Shown here: piece by piece, positions 16,940 through 26,402 of the stretch
Layout of the letters: each line of letters begins with the position of its first letter
Numbering within the stretch: the stretch's first letter is position 1
Source: a virus
DNA: 64,000 nt
Virus record (IMG/VR): IMGVR_UViG_3300032308_002092
Coordinates: 1 to 64,000 of that record
Reading direction: 5' to 3' (one strand)
Made by a program: the position numbers and the translations under genes
Notes under the pieces: generated by a model
Database searches by the model: none
What the model saw: only the letters and a program-made list of their open reading frames with translations
What the model was told of the DNA's origin: nothing

Positions 16940-18016
16940 ATGACACGAGCAAAGACAGCACTGAACGTACGCGCATTCGAAGACAAGCGAGAGATGACAC
17001 GCCACAAAGTAAACTCAGGTGAAAACATCTATCGAATCCTCCCTCCATTTGGGGAGCAAGCAGATGGCTATCCCTACAAGCGATGGACACTGGCTTGGCT
17101 TCTAGATCCTTCAACCGGTAACCGTCGACCATTCGCGTCGCCATGGTCGTTCGGTCACGAAGCATGCCCAATCGGCGAGTATGTGCGTCAACTCCAAGAC
17201 AAGAAAGAAAGCATCGAGCAGAAGCTTGCTGCTACAATGGAAAAGGATGAGATCAAGGAAAAAGTCAAGTCTATTACGGAAACCATCAACGCAGTCAAGG
17301 CTAAGTCGACCTTCTTCTACAACGCAGCCAATAAGTCAGGTCAAGTAGGTGTTCTGGAACTCAAGAAATCTGCTCACGACGCTCTCAAGAAGGTCTACAC
17401 TGGGTATATCTCGGACTACAGTTTCGACCCTACCTCGCTCAACTCAGACCAAGATGACTCTGGCGTATGGGTCAAGATCTCTCGTACCGGATCCGGCATG
17501 AGCACCGAGTATGCGGTAGAAAAGAACCAGAACAAGGTCAAGAACAAAGAGACAGGCAAGATCTCGTTCGAAGACGATCAGTCCGAGCTTCCAGCTGGAA
17601 TAGTAGACAACTACGATTCCATGGCTACTGACCTATTCAAGTTGTATCGAGAAGTTTCCTACGACGATCTCAAGGACATATTGCTCTTCAACCTAGCGCA
17701 GCTCCATTCTTCTTTCGTCAAGGATCTGGGTGAGAAAGCAGCAAACCTAATCCTCGTCCCAGGATTCGAGTTTGACCACCTACTCGATGAGGAGCCAGCA
17801 CCTAAGACAGCACCTAAGCCGCAACCACAAGCTGCACCTAAGGCTAAGGCTATGCCTAAGTTTGACGACGAAGAGGAAGAAGAACAACCACGCCGCACAT
17901 CTAGACCTGCTGCAGTGCTTGTATCAGATGAAGATCTCGATATCCAAGTTAAACCAACCAAGAAGACGCTCAGTAAGTCTAGCGTATTTGATCTCGCAGA
18001 GGACATCTTGAGCTAA
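16940..18016 (+). CDS. Single-stranded DNA-binding protein, gp32-like
   Basis: 358 residues. The core (about 25-270) has basic and aromatic residues and a central coiled-coil-like stretch. The C-terminus is a Pro/Lys linker with a strongly acidic run (DDEEEEEQ) and a final hydrophobic-acidic tip (SVFDLAEDILS). That tail is typical of ssDNA-binding proteins that recruit partners. It lies between the polymerase and RecA-like genes. The zinc site of T4 gp32 is not evident, so family membership is inferred from architecture and position. Confidence 0.65.
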   Translation: MTRAKTALNVRAFEDKREMTRHKVNSGENIYRILPPFGEQADGYPYKRWTLAWLLDPSTGNRRPFASPWSFGHEACPIGEYVRQLQDKKESIEQKLAATMEKDEIKEKVKSITETINAVKAKSTFFYNAANKSGQVGVLELKKSAHDALKKVYTGYISDYSFDPTSLNSDQDDSGVWVKISRTGSGMSTEYAVEKNQNKVKNKETGKISFEDDQSELPAGIVDNYDSMATDLFKLYREVSYDDLKDILLFNLAQLHSSFVKDLGEKAANLILVPGFEFDHLLDEEPAPKTAPKPQPQAAPKAKAMPKFDDEEEEEQPRRTSRPAAVLVSDEDLDIQVKPTKKTLSKSSVFDLAEDILS

Positions 18017-18026
18017 GGGGATAACC

Positions 18027-18503
18027 ATGTCTGCTCTGATACCTTTAGAGGACATAGAGTCTCGACTAGACTCTATCGATATAAATAAGCTAAACGACTA
18101 CGTACGTAAGCTACAAAACATAGATCAGGGTCACAACAAGAACCTCGCGCCAGGGATGATGCGAGACTTCATCGTGGCTCAGGATATAGCATCTGTATTG
18201 CTTGCTCGTGCCGTCCAAGCAGAGATGCTCGCTAAGTCCGCGGTAGAGACAGCAGAGGCTATCGCTACCCTAGACAAGGCGGACGATTACTTCTCAGCCA
18301 AGAACCAGAAGGCTACAGACAAGATGCGACAGGCTTATGTAGCACTAGACCCAGACGTCAAGCAAGCCAAGGAACTACATGCTAGGTCGGTAGCTATAGT
18401 TACCCTGGTGAAGAATAGAGTGTATGAATTCAAGTCGGGTTACGAAGCGGTGAAGCAGTTGTGTAGAGATACCCAGCAGACCCCATGGGAGGGGATTGGG
18501 TGA
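18027..18503 (+). CDS. Helical protein between SSB and recombinase genes, possible mediator
   Basis: 158 residues, almost entirely helical, with no recognised motif apart from an AxLDKADxY...K-x-TDKMRQAYV stretch (about 90-118). In T4-like recombination systems the loader UvsY acts between gp32 and UvsX. The neighbouring genes here are the SSB and recombinase, so a loader role is a reasonable guess, based on position only. Confidence 0.55.
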   Translation: MSALIPLEDIESRLDSIDINKLNDYVRKLQNIDQGHNKNLAPGMMRDFIVAQDIASVLLARAVQAEMLAKSAVETAEAIATLDKADDYFSAKNQKATDKMRQAYVALDPDVKQAKELHARSVAIVTLVKNRVYEFKSGYEAVKQLCRDTQQTPWEGIG

Positions 18504-18539
18504 TTAGTGTTCATGAAAATAAAATAAAGGAGAACTACA

Positions 18540-19640
18540 ATGACAAACAAGTGGATGAGTAAACTTACACGTGAGTTCGGCACACAGGCGTCAGAACTCA
18601 AACAGCCCAAGTGGGCTCCAGTGCCGTTACCGTCGCCTTCACTGAATTGGGCAACTACAGCCGGCGGTTTCACACCAGGCAAGGTGACGATAGCTTACGG
18701 ACCAGAGTCAAGCGGTAAGTCAATGATCTGCATGATGGCTATTGCCGAGCTGCAGAAACGCGACTCAGAAGCTATCGCTATCTGGTTCGACGCTGAGTAT
18801 AGCTTTAATGCAACTATGTTCGAGAAGGTAGGCGGCGATCCAAGCAGGTTGGTTGTTCGTAAGTCTAATGACCCCCTGAAGATCTTCGACTACATCGGCG
18901 GCGAGATGCTAGAGATGCTACAGGACGGAGCTCCGATCAAGGCTATCGTGATCGACTCCATCAAGTCTATTAGGTATCCAAAGGATGTCAGGAAGCAGAC
19001 TACTGATCAAATTATGGGTGGCTCTGGTTCACAGTACCTCGGTAGTGCTCTCAAGCTCGTCATCCCAGTTATTGCCGAGTACGGACTACTGGGTATGTTT
19101 ATCCAACAAGTCACGGCGCAGCTCGATCCGATGAAGGCTCTGCGTAATCCGTACGTGATCAGTGAGGGTCACGCGCTCAAGCACGCAGCCGACCTCATGC
19201 TCGAGATTACCAGGGTCGACTCTAAGAAGGGTGTTCTAGAGCACGGCGAAACTATCTCTGGTGCTGCTGCTCAAGTAGGCCATATGGTCAGGGTCAAAGT
19301 GAAGAAGAATCGTCTCGGTGCACCAGCGCGTCAGGCACAGTTCATGTTCCACTACGACAAAGGTGTGATCAACCAAGGTGAAGAGATATACGATCTGGCC
19401 AAATCATTGGGTGTGATCTATCACCCCAAGAACCCAGAGACAGGCAAGGAGAACACCATGATGTGGCAGTTCAGCAATCTGCCACCAGTGCGTGGTGAGC
19501 CTGCTATGAAGCAGATGGTCACATCAGACAAAGCCCTGCAGAACAAGATACTAGAGGCCTGCTATGCTTATGCTGATGTCCCTGCTGTTACTGACGCGGA
19601 TGGCTTTGTCTCAGACCTCTCCGACGAGGAACTCATCTGA
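18540..19640 (+). CDS. RecA/UvsX-type recombinase
   Basis: 366 residues. Walker A GPESSGKS (about 54-61), a Walker B-like strand AIVIDSIKSI, and an SQYLGSALKLVIPVI...QQVTAQ stretch matching RecA loop/motor regions. The C-terminus is acidic (DEEL). It would form the strand-exchange filament, working with the SSB-like protein and the gp46/gp47-like nuclease. The ATG follows AAAGGAG. Confidence 0.88.
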   Translation: MTNKWMSKLTREFGTQASELKQPKWAPVPLPSPSLNWATTAGGFTPGKVTIAYGPESSGKSMICMMAIAELQKRDSEAIAIWFDAEYSFNATMFEKVGGDPSRLVVRKSNDPLKIFDYIGGEMLEMLQDGAPIKAIVIDSIKSIRYPKDVRKQTTDQIMGGSGSQYLGSALKLVIPVIAEYGLLGMFIQQVTAQLDPMKALRNPYVISEGHALKHAADLMLEITRVDSKKGVLEHGETISGAAAQVGHMVRVKVKKNRLGAPARQAQFMFHYDKGVINQGEEIYDLAKSLGVIYHPKNPETGKENTMMWQFSNLPPVRGEPAMKQMVTSDKALQNKILEACYAYADVPAVTDADGFVSDLSDEELI

Positions 19641-19837
19641 TGCAGACTAGAAGACAGAGTGTCTACGAGGCTTGGACCAACACGATACTCGGGTTGGCCA
19701 TCAGCCAAGGGGTGCTCATGTTGTTCGAAGTGCCTGCGGGTAAGGCTGCGATTATGGCCATAGTGATGGTCTTCATCTCTACGCTTAGAAACTATATGGT
19801 TAGAAGGGTTTTCAATAGGATGAGCACAGATGTCTAA
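19640..19837 (+). CDS. Small membrane protein
   Basis: 65 residues with two hydrophobic helices (about 14-31 and 36-49) and a basic end (RNYMVRRVFNR). The pattern QxRxSxxE...N and SxxRxYxxRRxFN resembles a widespread small phage membrane protein family (DUF7220-like). Function unknown. Start and stop overlap its neighbours (TGATG before it, eight bases after). Confidence 0.6.
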   Translation: MQTRRQSVYEAWTNTILGLAISQGVLMLFEVPAGKAAIMAIVMVFISTLRNYMVRRVFNRMSTDV

Positions 19838-20864
19838 GATTCTCTGCGTAGGCGATCTTCATCTCAGTCACACCCGGCTTGCGCTGTGTAGCAGTGTCTT
19901 GAAGTGGATCGCTTCGACTATAGTCGAACACGAACCAGACGCCGTGGTTTACCTAGGTGACGTCTTCGATACCCACGCCGTAATACGCTCGGAGTGTTTG
20001 GGTATCTGGACCAACCATCTACGCAACACCCTAGACTACTGCGCCACCTATTGGATCGCGGGTAACCATGAATTTTTCAAACCCAATGACTCCACTTACA
20101 ATGCCCTCATCCCGTTCGCTGCTTGGCAGCACAAGCACTTAAAGATCGTAACTCAAACAGTAAAACTAGACGGTCTTGGCTTCGTGCCGTATCTACCGCA
20201 CGGCCAGTCTTGGAAGGAGGCGACTAGTGGGTTTCGATCAGATGTTACGTTCACACACAATACTTTTCTTGGAGCAGACCTTGGATCGCGACTCGCTGAA
20301 CAAGGTATTGCTGGCGAAGAAGTTTCTGGAGACCTTATCGTTTCTGGGCATATACATAAGCGACAACAACTCTCAATGGGACGAGGCTCATCTCCTACTA
20401 CAGTACTCTACCCAGGAACACCATACTCCTGGTCGGCGAACGACGTAGATATGACCAAGGGTCTAACCATCCTAGACTCTGACACACTGCAAACTGAGTT
20501 CATCGAGTCCCCGTTTCCAACGTGGCGTAAGGTCGAGGTAGACTTATCTGTAGCCACCGAGATCTCCATACCAGATAGGGTTAGCGCCAAGGATCATCTC
20601 TTGCTGCATCTTACCGGCTCCAGAGCTACTATAAAACCCATAGTAGGCGGTAGGCTAGTAGAAGACCTTAGGTCTAAGTACGCCTCGGTCTCTGTTTCAA
20701 CTAAATTCATAGACTCTGCCAAATCCAATGCCAGTGTAAGCAGCGTCAGCACTAGCTCCATATCTGAAACGGTAGAATCCTTTATGTCAAGGGTATATAA
20801 GGGCTCAGCACAGGCAGAAGACGTCAAGAGGGTGGTTCTAAACGCCCTAGGGGAGAAGAGATGA
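19830..20864 (+). CDS. Recombination nuclease subunit, Mre11/SbcD/gp47-like
   Basis: 344 residues. The metallophosphoesterase motifs are in order: VGDLHLSH (D9, H11), YLGDVFD (about 41-47), AGNHEFF (N79, H80), THNTF, and SGHIHKRQ (H174, H176), followed by YPGTPYS. This is the typical nuclease half of the gp46/gp47 complex; the ATPase partner is at 6216. It overlaps the small membrane protein gene by eight bases. Confidence 0.85.
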   Translation: MSKILCVGDLHLSHTRLALCSSVLKWIASTIVEHEPDAVVYLGDVFDTHAVIRSECLGIWTNHLRNTLDYCATYWIAGNHEFFKPNDSTYNALIPFAAWQHKHLKIVTQTVKLDGLGFVPYLPHGQSWKEATSGFRSDVTFTHNTFLGADLGSRLAEQGIAGEEVSGDLIVSGHIHKRQQLSMGRGSSPTTVLYPGTPYSWSANDVDMTKGLTILDSDTLQTEFIESPFPTWRKVEVDLSVATEISIPDRVSAKDHLLLHLTGSRATIKPIVGGRLVEDLRSKYASVSVSTKFIDSAKSNASVSSVSTSSISETVESFMSRVYKGSAQAEDVKRVVLNALGEKR

Positions 20865-21277
20865 GCATAAGAGAAGAAGATCTTAAGGATCCATCCTACT
20901 GGCTAAAGTGGTCTATAAACGCGGGCTTGGCTACAGATGCAGTCAAAAATTCTTTGTATAGCTACGGATACCTATCCCACAAAGACGTGAAAGCCGCTGA
21001 AGTTGTTATAAATGTTGAGTCAAAGCAAGTTGACTATAAGCTCTACCTGCCAAAGAAAACCCACGCCTCTTACTTCAAATACCATGAGTTGATGAAGTCT
21101 GGGGGTATAATTGACCTATGGCGCGCTAAGCGTCTGTTGAAGAGGTATGGTAACTTGGAGATACACAACGTGCTTATGGACTTCGTATCTAAGCTGTGTG
21201 GATCTGATTGGGCTACCACTGTTTACATCGGACTTGAGGAAGACTTTGTTGAAGACGGAGGAGAAGAGACGGCTTGA
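20861..21277 (+). CDS. Protein of unknown function
   Basis: 138 residues, no recognised family. ATGA overlap with the gp47-like gene indicates coupled translation. The C-terminus is acidic (EEDFVEDGGEE). Confidence 0.65.
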   Translation: MSIREEDLKDPSYWLKWSINAGLATDAVKNSLYSYGYLSHKDVKAAEVVINVESKQVDYKLYLPKKTHASYFKYHELMKSGGIIDLWRAKRLLKRYGNLEIHNVLMDFVSKLCGSDWATTVYIGLEEDFVEDGGEETA

Positions 21278-21284
21278 TGCCATA

Positions 21285-21686
21285 ATGAATCTGACCGAGG
21301 ACCATGAGCTCCAATCTGAGCTGTGGATACTTCTCTCAGAGACTCCCTCTCTTTCTCCAAAGCAAGCTCTAGAAGAAGCTATTCGCAAAGCAAAGACCGA
21401 TGACCTGGTTTTCAGAGCTATGGGTGATCTACTAAAGACACAACCTAAGACTCACACGTTGGTACTGCTTGACTCTCTAGAGCCAATAGAGAGATCCATA
21501 GTGGTCATGATGATGCTGGGTCTCAAGCAAGACACAATACGCGAGTACAACCACTTAAGTTATATACGGTATAACCAAGCGGTTAGCGCCTTAGTATCTT
21601 CTAAGGCCTGGGGGATCTTCATTGAAGAAGAAGCTAAATCTAGAACAGAGACAGGGCTTAGAAGAAGCCCAGGTAAGAACTGCTGA
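21285..21686 (+). CDS. Helical protein upstream of the terminase genes
   Basis: 133 residues from the ATG at 21285, mostly helical. A C-terminal segment (IERSIVVMMMLGLKQDTIREYNHLSYIRYNQAV) looks like a helix-turn-helix. The ATG lacks a close ribosome binding site; a TTG at 21249 after GAGG is an alternative that would overlap the upstream gene. Function unknown. Confidence 0.6.
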   Translation: MNLTEDHELQSELWILLSETPSLSPKQALEEAIRKAKTDDLVFRAMGDLLKTQPKTHTLVLLDSLEPIERSIVVMMMLGLKQDTIREYNHLSYIRYNQAVSALVSSKAWGIFIEEEAKSRTETGLRRSPGKNC

Positions 21687-22224
21687 GACATACCTAAACA
21701 TCCATGGTAACAACCCGCTTTCTGACTTAGAGTCAGCCCCGATGCTGGAAGCATTTCTGGTTGGCTACTCTATAGACGAAGTGGCAGACCGGTATCCGCA
21801 CGCAGATAGGCAGAAGCTTATCTACACGGCTGCAGTTAATGGGTGGGCAAAGAAGCGCCAAGAGGTAGCAGCATCTATCTATGACAGGGTTAGAGCTAAG
21901 TTAGTTCGCTCTGTCGTGGAGCAAGTAGACCACATGACCGACTTGCTTTCGGTAGCGTCCACAGAATCCAAGGCACAGATAGCGGCGTATCTACAAGACC
22001 CTGTTGCAAACCCGCCGCCGCAGAATAGAATTAGATCCATGAAGGAATACAAAGACGCCATCGAGTCTTTGATGAAACTAACCGAGAAGGTATCGGTCCT
22101 AGGCTCCAACAGGGACAACGCTAAAGGTAGCTCTAAGCAGAAGGCTAGAGCAAAGACAGACTCTGGCTACTCTTCTAAGGAAGCAGCTACGCTAGCTCTA
22201 CTCGCTGGTGATGACAGTGAGTAA
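21622..22224 (+). CDS. Candidate terminase small subunit
   Basis: 200 residues starting at TTG 21622. A helix-turn-helix-like stretch, FLVGYSIDEVADRYPHADRQ, is followed by VNGWAKKRQ, the pattern seen in small terminase subunits and related recognition proteins. The C-terminus is basic then Ser-rich. It is directly upstream of, and overlaps by 17 bases, the large terminase gene. The 65-base overlap with the previous gene makes the exact start uncertain. Confidence 0.6.
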   Translation: MKKKLNLEQRQGLEEAQVRTAETYLNIHGNNPLSDLESAPMLEAFLVGYSIDEVADRYPHADRQKLIYTAAVNGWAKKRQEVAASIYDRVRAKLVRSVVEQVDHMTDLLSVASTESKAQIAAYLQDPVANPPPQNRIRSMKEYKDAIESLMKLTEKVSVLGSNRDNAKGSSKQKARAKTDSGYSSKEAATLALLAGDDSE

Positions 22225-24328
22225 GCATCGAAAACAAATGTTGAACGTAGGCAAGAAGTGTACTTATGGTGTATGTGAGAAGCCCGCATTCTCCCGCACA
22301 CTCTGTAGGTACCATTACCGTCTAGTTCACGACGAAGGTGGTCTAGCAGAAGAGAAGAAGCTAAATAAAGAGCTAGACAAGAAAGAGGCGAAGGAGAAGA
22401 AGCGTCTTCAGACGCTCAGTGCTCTTTCTGATGAAGAGCTTAAAACTCTATTTCTGACGCCGTGCAAGACTAGACAAGAGCTCATGAACTTCGTTAAGTT
22501 CTTCTTTGGTCTCCACATGCCCGAAGTCAACGTATCTCGCTACACGGATACAAATCCGTTCGATGCTCTATGGGAACTGTACCAAATAACGGTCCTAAAT
22601 AAGAACCCAGATAATATAAAAGAACTTGTGTACTGCGCCAGTCGTGGCTCAGGGAAAACGCTTTCTGTTGCTATTGCTCAGCTACTTGCTGTTGTTCATG
22701 GTAAGCGAGACGTGGTTCACGTTGGAGCTATCCTAAGTCAGGCCGAGCGTTGCTACGCTTATGTCAAGGGCTTCATACTCGCTCGATATGTCAAGAACAT
22801 TCTTTCTCCGCCAGGAGTCACAGAAGACAACCGAATCCTACGCAAAGACACGATGCACAAGTCGATCCTAAACTTCGGCACTCGCGACCATACCATCGAG
22901 ATCGTACCTTGTACGCTCAAGGCTGTCAACGGACCACACGTTAGTTTTGTTACTGTGGACGAAGTGGATACGCTTGCTACTGGTGAGCAGATGAAGGCCT
23001 ACAAAGACATCTCGGGTATGCTTGACTCTCGTGATGGCAAGAAGCCACTGCGTGTAAACATCTCTACCAGAAAGTCCCGCTACGGACTGATGAACCAACT
23101 CATGGAGAACGCGGAGAAGCAGGGTAGGACGGTTCGTCGCTGGACTGTCTTTGAGTTCATGGAACGTTGCCCAGAATCTAGGTCTGGAGTTGGCAAGCAG
23201 TCTTACTACATCGATCAGATGAAGTTCGACACTAAGACCGAAGCCGAGTTCGTGAATGTACCAGAACAGGCCAAGAAAGAATACGCGAAGCACGACATGT
23301 ACGTAGGTTGCTACAAGTGTCCAATCGCACCAATTTGCCTAGGTGATGCCAAGAAGCAAGTCTCTAAGTCACCGATGCTCAAATCTATCGATGAGATCGG
23401 TCAGAAGGTGTTATCTGAAGGACCAGACTGGGCTCTGTCTCAGCTCATGAATCTGAAGCCATCTGTTGAGGGCATAGTCTACAAAGAGTTCGATGAGCGC
23501 CAACACATCTGCTCATGGAACAAGATGTGGGAGAAACTAACATCAACTAACTTCCCCGGTACTTGCGACCACGACACCTTCGTGAAGAAGTGTTTATCCA
23601 TGGGGCTACAAGCTTACGCCGGTATCGACTGGGGTTGGAGTAACCCATCTACGTTAGTCGTATTTTTTATAGATAAGAAAGAGAACGTGTTTGTCGTTAG
23701 GTGCGATGGGCAAACCTATATCTCCAACCCTACTTGGATCAACTACATTAAAACTAAGTGGCACAATAAATACAAGGTGAGCCTATACTCCCCTGACTCC
23801 GCAGATCCAGGCAACATACAGGAGATGCAGAAAGCTGGTCTGCCTACCTCAGATAAAGCAGGCAAGTCTAAGATCTCTACTGGGGTGCAGGTTATCAAAA
23901 AGTGGCTCAAGGCGCCTGGCTCAGGTGAGGCCAAGATCTTCCTCTCAGAAGAGACCTGTCTGCCAATGATCAAAGAGTTCCAGTCCTACCACTATAAGAC
24001 CTCGCCTGATGGCATAGTGAGCGACGATATCGACACAGAGTACGACCACTGGTTGGACGCGCTTCGCTACGCTATGGAGGGGATCTTCGGTAAGGCCTCA
24101 GTAATACTATCTTCTGAGTCTATGGAGTCCATGGACACTACAACTATAGTCAACGCCAGTGGTCAGTACCTAAGACCGCCCACACCATCCGAGTGGGCGC
24201 AAGTCAATAATATTACGATCAATAGCCCAGATACAACCAAGATAGGCAAGGTGGGCAGGTGGTCAGAGCTAGAGGGCGATGATGACCTAGATGTGGGTGG
24301 CGAAGGCGGCATGATGTGGACGTTCTGA
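22208..24328 (+). CDS. Terminase large subunit
   Basis: 706 residues. An N-terminal Cys/His motif (CTYGVCEKPAF...LCRYHYR) looks like a small zinc site. The packaging ATPase has Walker A SRGSGKT (145-151) and Walker B FVTVDE (D251, E252). The nuclease has AGIDWGWSNPS (D474), YSPDSADPGN and a C-terminal YDHWLDALRY (about D617). Starts at GTG 22208 or ATG 22211. Full-length. Confidence 0.92.
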   Translation: MMTVSKHRKQMLNVGKKCTYGVCEKPAFSRTLCRYHYRLVHDEGGLAEEKKLNKELDKKEAKEKKRLQTLSALSDEELKTLFLTPCKTRQELMNFVKFFFGLHMPEVNVSRYTDTNPFDALWELYQITVLNKNPDNIKELVYCASRGSGKTLSVAIAQLLAVVHGKRDVVHVGAILSQAERCYAYVKGFILARYVKNILSPPGVTEDNRILRKDTMHKSILNFGTRDHTIEIVPCTLKAVNGPHVSFVTVDEVDTLATGEQMKAYKDISGMLDSRDGKKPLRVNISTRKSRYGLMNQLMENAEKQGRTVRRWTVFEFMERCPESRSGVGKQSYYIDQMKFDTKTEAEFVNVPEQAKKEYAKHDMYVGCYKCPIAPICLGDAKKQVSKSPMLKSIDEIGQKVLSEGPDWALSQLMNLKPSVEGIVYKEFDERQHICSWNKMWEKLTSTNFPGTCDHDTFVKKCLSMGLQAYAGIDWGWSNPSTLVVFFIDKKENVFVVRCDGQTYISNPTWINYIKTKWHNKYKVSLYSPDSADPGNIQEMQKAGLPTSDKAGKSKISTGVQVIKKWLKAPGSGEAKIFLSEETCLPMIKEFQSYHYKTSPDGIVSDDIDTEYDHWLDALRYAMEGIFGKASVILSSESMESMDTTTIVNASGQYLRPPTPSEWAQVNNITINSPDTTKIGKVGRWSELEGDDDLDVGGEGGMMWTF

Positions 24329-24379
24329 AAAAGTATAAGGCCACTATTGCGTTGTGCTACCTAATAAAGAGCAATAAGG

Positions 24380-24385
24380 TATAAT
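24380..24385 (+). promoter_or_regulatory. Promoter-like TATAAT before the portal gene
   Basis: AAGGTATAATCATTAAG lies in the 82-base gap after the terminase gene, 26 bases before the portal ATG. It has GG before TATAAT, like the other elements, but lacks the T of the TG extension. Confidence 0.5.
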
Positions 24386-24410
24386 CATTAAGAAGCATTA
24401 GGAGAAGCAG

Positions 24411-26372
24411 ATGGCCAATTGGTTTGACGACCTACGAAATTCGCTGATAGACTCGTTGAAGTCTGACATCAAACAAGCCACTTTAACTGGCTTGGAAGAG
24501 CCACTCGAGAAGTCTGCCGCACCAGATAATGGTGAGACTGTGGGCCGCAAGGCGCTACTGCTCGATCCTTACTACGAGAACACCTCTGCCAACTACTACC
24601 TCACTAGAGGTAGACTATCTCGTATCTCAAACAGGACGCTCAAGGACATATCGGTTCGCGACTGGCTTGTTTCCGTAATCATTCAAAACCGCGTAGACAC
24701 TTTCCTACGCTTTGCTAGACCTGCCCACGACCGCTTCAAGATGGGTTACAAGTTCTCCCGCCGCGATGGTCAACAGGTGACAGATGAAGACAGAGAGCAG
24801 ATTCATTTTCTAGAAAACTTCGTCTACAATTGCGGCAGAACAGACAGTCTCCCCAGTGGCGATGAGATGAACTTCGGTGAGTTCCTAAAACTGACCGTCA
24901 GAGACGCACTTACGTTTGGCTACATCGGTGTCGAGAAGATCCTCACCAGAAGCCAAACACTACACCGCTTCCGACCAATCCCTGCTGAGACTCTCTATAG
25001 GATCAACCCGCAGAGCAGCAGGGAAGTGGTTGAACAAACTGCAGAAAGTGCTAGGTCTACCTACCACAGGAAGAAATCAGACAACGATCCCAAGTCAGAA
25101 GGTACCATATACCCACGTGAGATCGACTACTACAAATACGTTCAAGTCACTTCAGATGGGTTGCCTATTGCTGTGTTTGGTGACGAAGACCTTATCTTCA
25201 AACTAGCCAACGCACAGAACTTCGCTGACTCCAATGGCTACTGTATCTCAGTGGTTGAGCAAGCTGTGATCATGATCACCAGCCACTTGAATGTAGAGAA
25301 CTACAACGCAAACTACTTCACCCACGGCTACGCTTCCAAGGGTATACTGCACCTCAAGGGTACGGTCACACAGAATGCGCTAGCTGCGTTTCGCCGTCAA
25401 TTCTACAACACCATCTCTGGTACTCAGAACGCTTGGCGCACACCTATAGTCGCTGGTCTAGATGATGTACAGTGGGTGCCAATGTCTGGCTCCGCTAGAG
25501 AGATGGAGTATATCAACTTCAACTCGCATATCATGCGTGCCATCTGCGCTCAGTTCCAAATCGACCCGATCGAAGTCGGTCTAGACTACCTCACTTCGGC
25601 CAATGGTCGTGCTGCATCCAATGCCAAGGAATCAGGCCAATTCAAGATCACCTACTCCCGTGAGCGCGGCTTATTGCCACTACTGCTCATGGTCGAAGAC
25701 ATGATCAACAGCGATATAATCAAGGCCTATGACTCGGAGTTGGCCGATAAGTATATCTTCAAGTTTCATGGCTATGACGATAACACCGCTCAGACTGACG
25801 TGGCACTGCGCCAAGCCCAGATGACTACGTTTGCTTCGATGAATGACCTGCTAGTAGCAGAGGGTAAGAAGAAGATAGAGCTACCAGTGGCTGATGTGCC
25901 GCTGAACCAATCTTTCTGGGGCTTGATTGAGAAAAACTACACTCGTGGCGAAATTAGAGAGTTCTTCTTCGGTGACAAAGGTGCATCTAAGCGACCTGAA
26001 CTCCAGTATCTGCCTGCTGATCCACAGTTCCTAGCTTGGTCGCAGATGCTCCTAACCATGTCTTCCCAGAAGAAGCAAATGGAAGACCAGAAGGAAGCAC
26101 AAGAGCAACAGCAGCAACAACAGCAGCAGCAGTTGGAGCAACAGCAGGAGCAAGCCGACCACGACAAGCAGCTACAGCTAGGCCAAGACCAACGTGAGCA
26201 AGAAAAGCACAAGCAAGAGATGTCTACTGTAGAAGATCAGAAAGCACAAGCAGCAGTCAACCATGGCCAAAGTCTACACGACGCAGCGAAGTTATTTGGC
26301 GCCAGTGGCGCAGACCACGTGGGTGGCAAGATAATGAAGAACCCAATGAATTTGTTTTCAGATGAAGAATAA
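24411..26372 (+). CDS. Portal protein
   Basis: 653 residues. The body matches large phage portals: an N-terminal region with ISVRDWLVSVIIQNRVDTFLRFARP, a wing region, and the clip/stem segment ISVVEQAVIMITSHLNVENYNANYFTHGYASKGILHLKG with YTSANGRAASNAKES-type context. The C-terminal ~100 residues form a Gln/Glu-rich coil with nine consecutive glutamines, encoded by a CAG/CAA repeat. Located directly after the terminase, as expected. Start ATG after AGGAG. Confidence 0.85.
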   Translation: MANWFDDLRNSLIDSLKSDIKQATLTGLEEPLEKSAAPDNGETVGRKALLLDPYYENTSANYYLTRGRLSRISNRTLKDISVRDWLVSVIIQNRVDTFLRFARPAHDRFKMGYKFSRRDGQQVTDEDREQIHFLENFVYNCGRTDSLPSGDEMNFGEFLKLTVRDALTFGYIGVEKILTRSQTLHRFRPIPAETLYRINPQSSREVVEQTAESARSTYHRKKSDNDPKSEGTIYPREIDYYKYVQVTSDGLPIAVFGDEDLIFKLANAQNFADSNGYCISVVEQAVIMITSHLNVENYNANYFTHGYASKGILHLKGTVTQNALAAFRRQFYNTISGTQNAWRTPIVAGLDDVQWVPMSGSAREMEYINFNSHIMRAICAQFQIDPIEVGLDYLTSANGRAASNAKESGQFKITYSRERGLLPLLLMVEDMINSDIIKAYDSELADKYIFKFHGYDDNTAQTDVALRQAQMTTFASMNDLLVAEGKKKIELPVADVPLNQSFWGLIEKNYTRGEIREFFFGDKGASKRPELQYLPADPQFLAWSQMLLTMSSQKKQMEDQKEAQEQQQQQQQQQLEQQQEQADHDKQLQLGQDQREQEKHKQEMSTVEDQKAQAAVNHGQSLHDAAKLFGASGADHVGGKIMKNPMNLFSDEE

Positions 26373-26402
26373 GAAAGCGTCTACCCAGTAGCGTGACTAA
26401 CT

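Noticed and set aside
21106-21111. GGGGGTATAAT inside the gene at 20861
   Set aside because: A possible promoter for the terminase genes, but it lies in coding sequence 174 bases before the next start, with no independent support.
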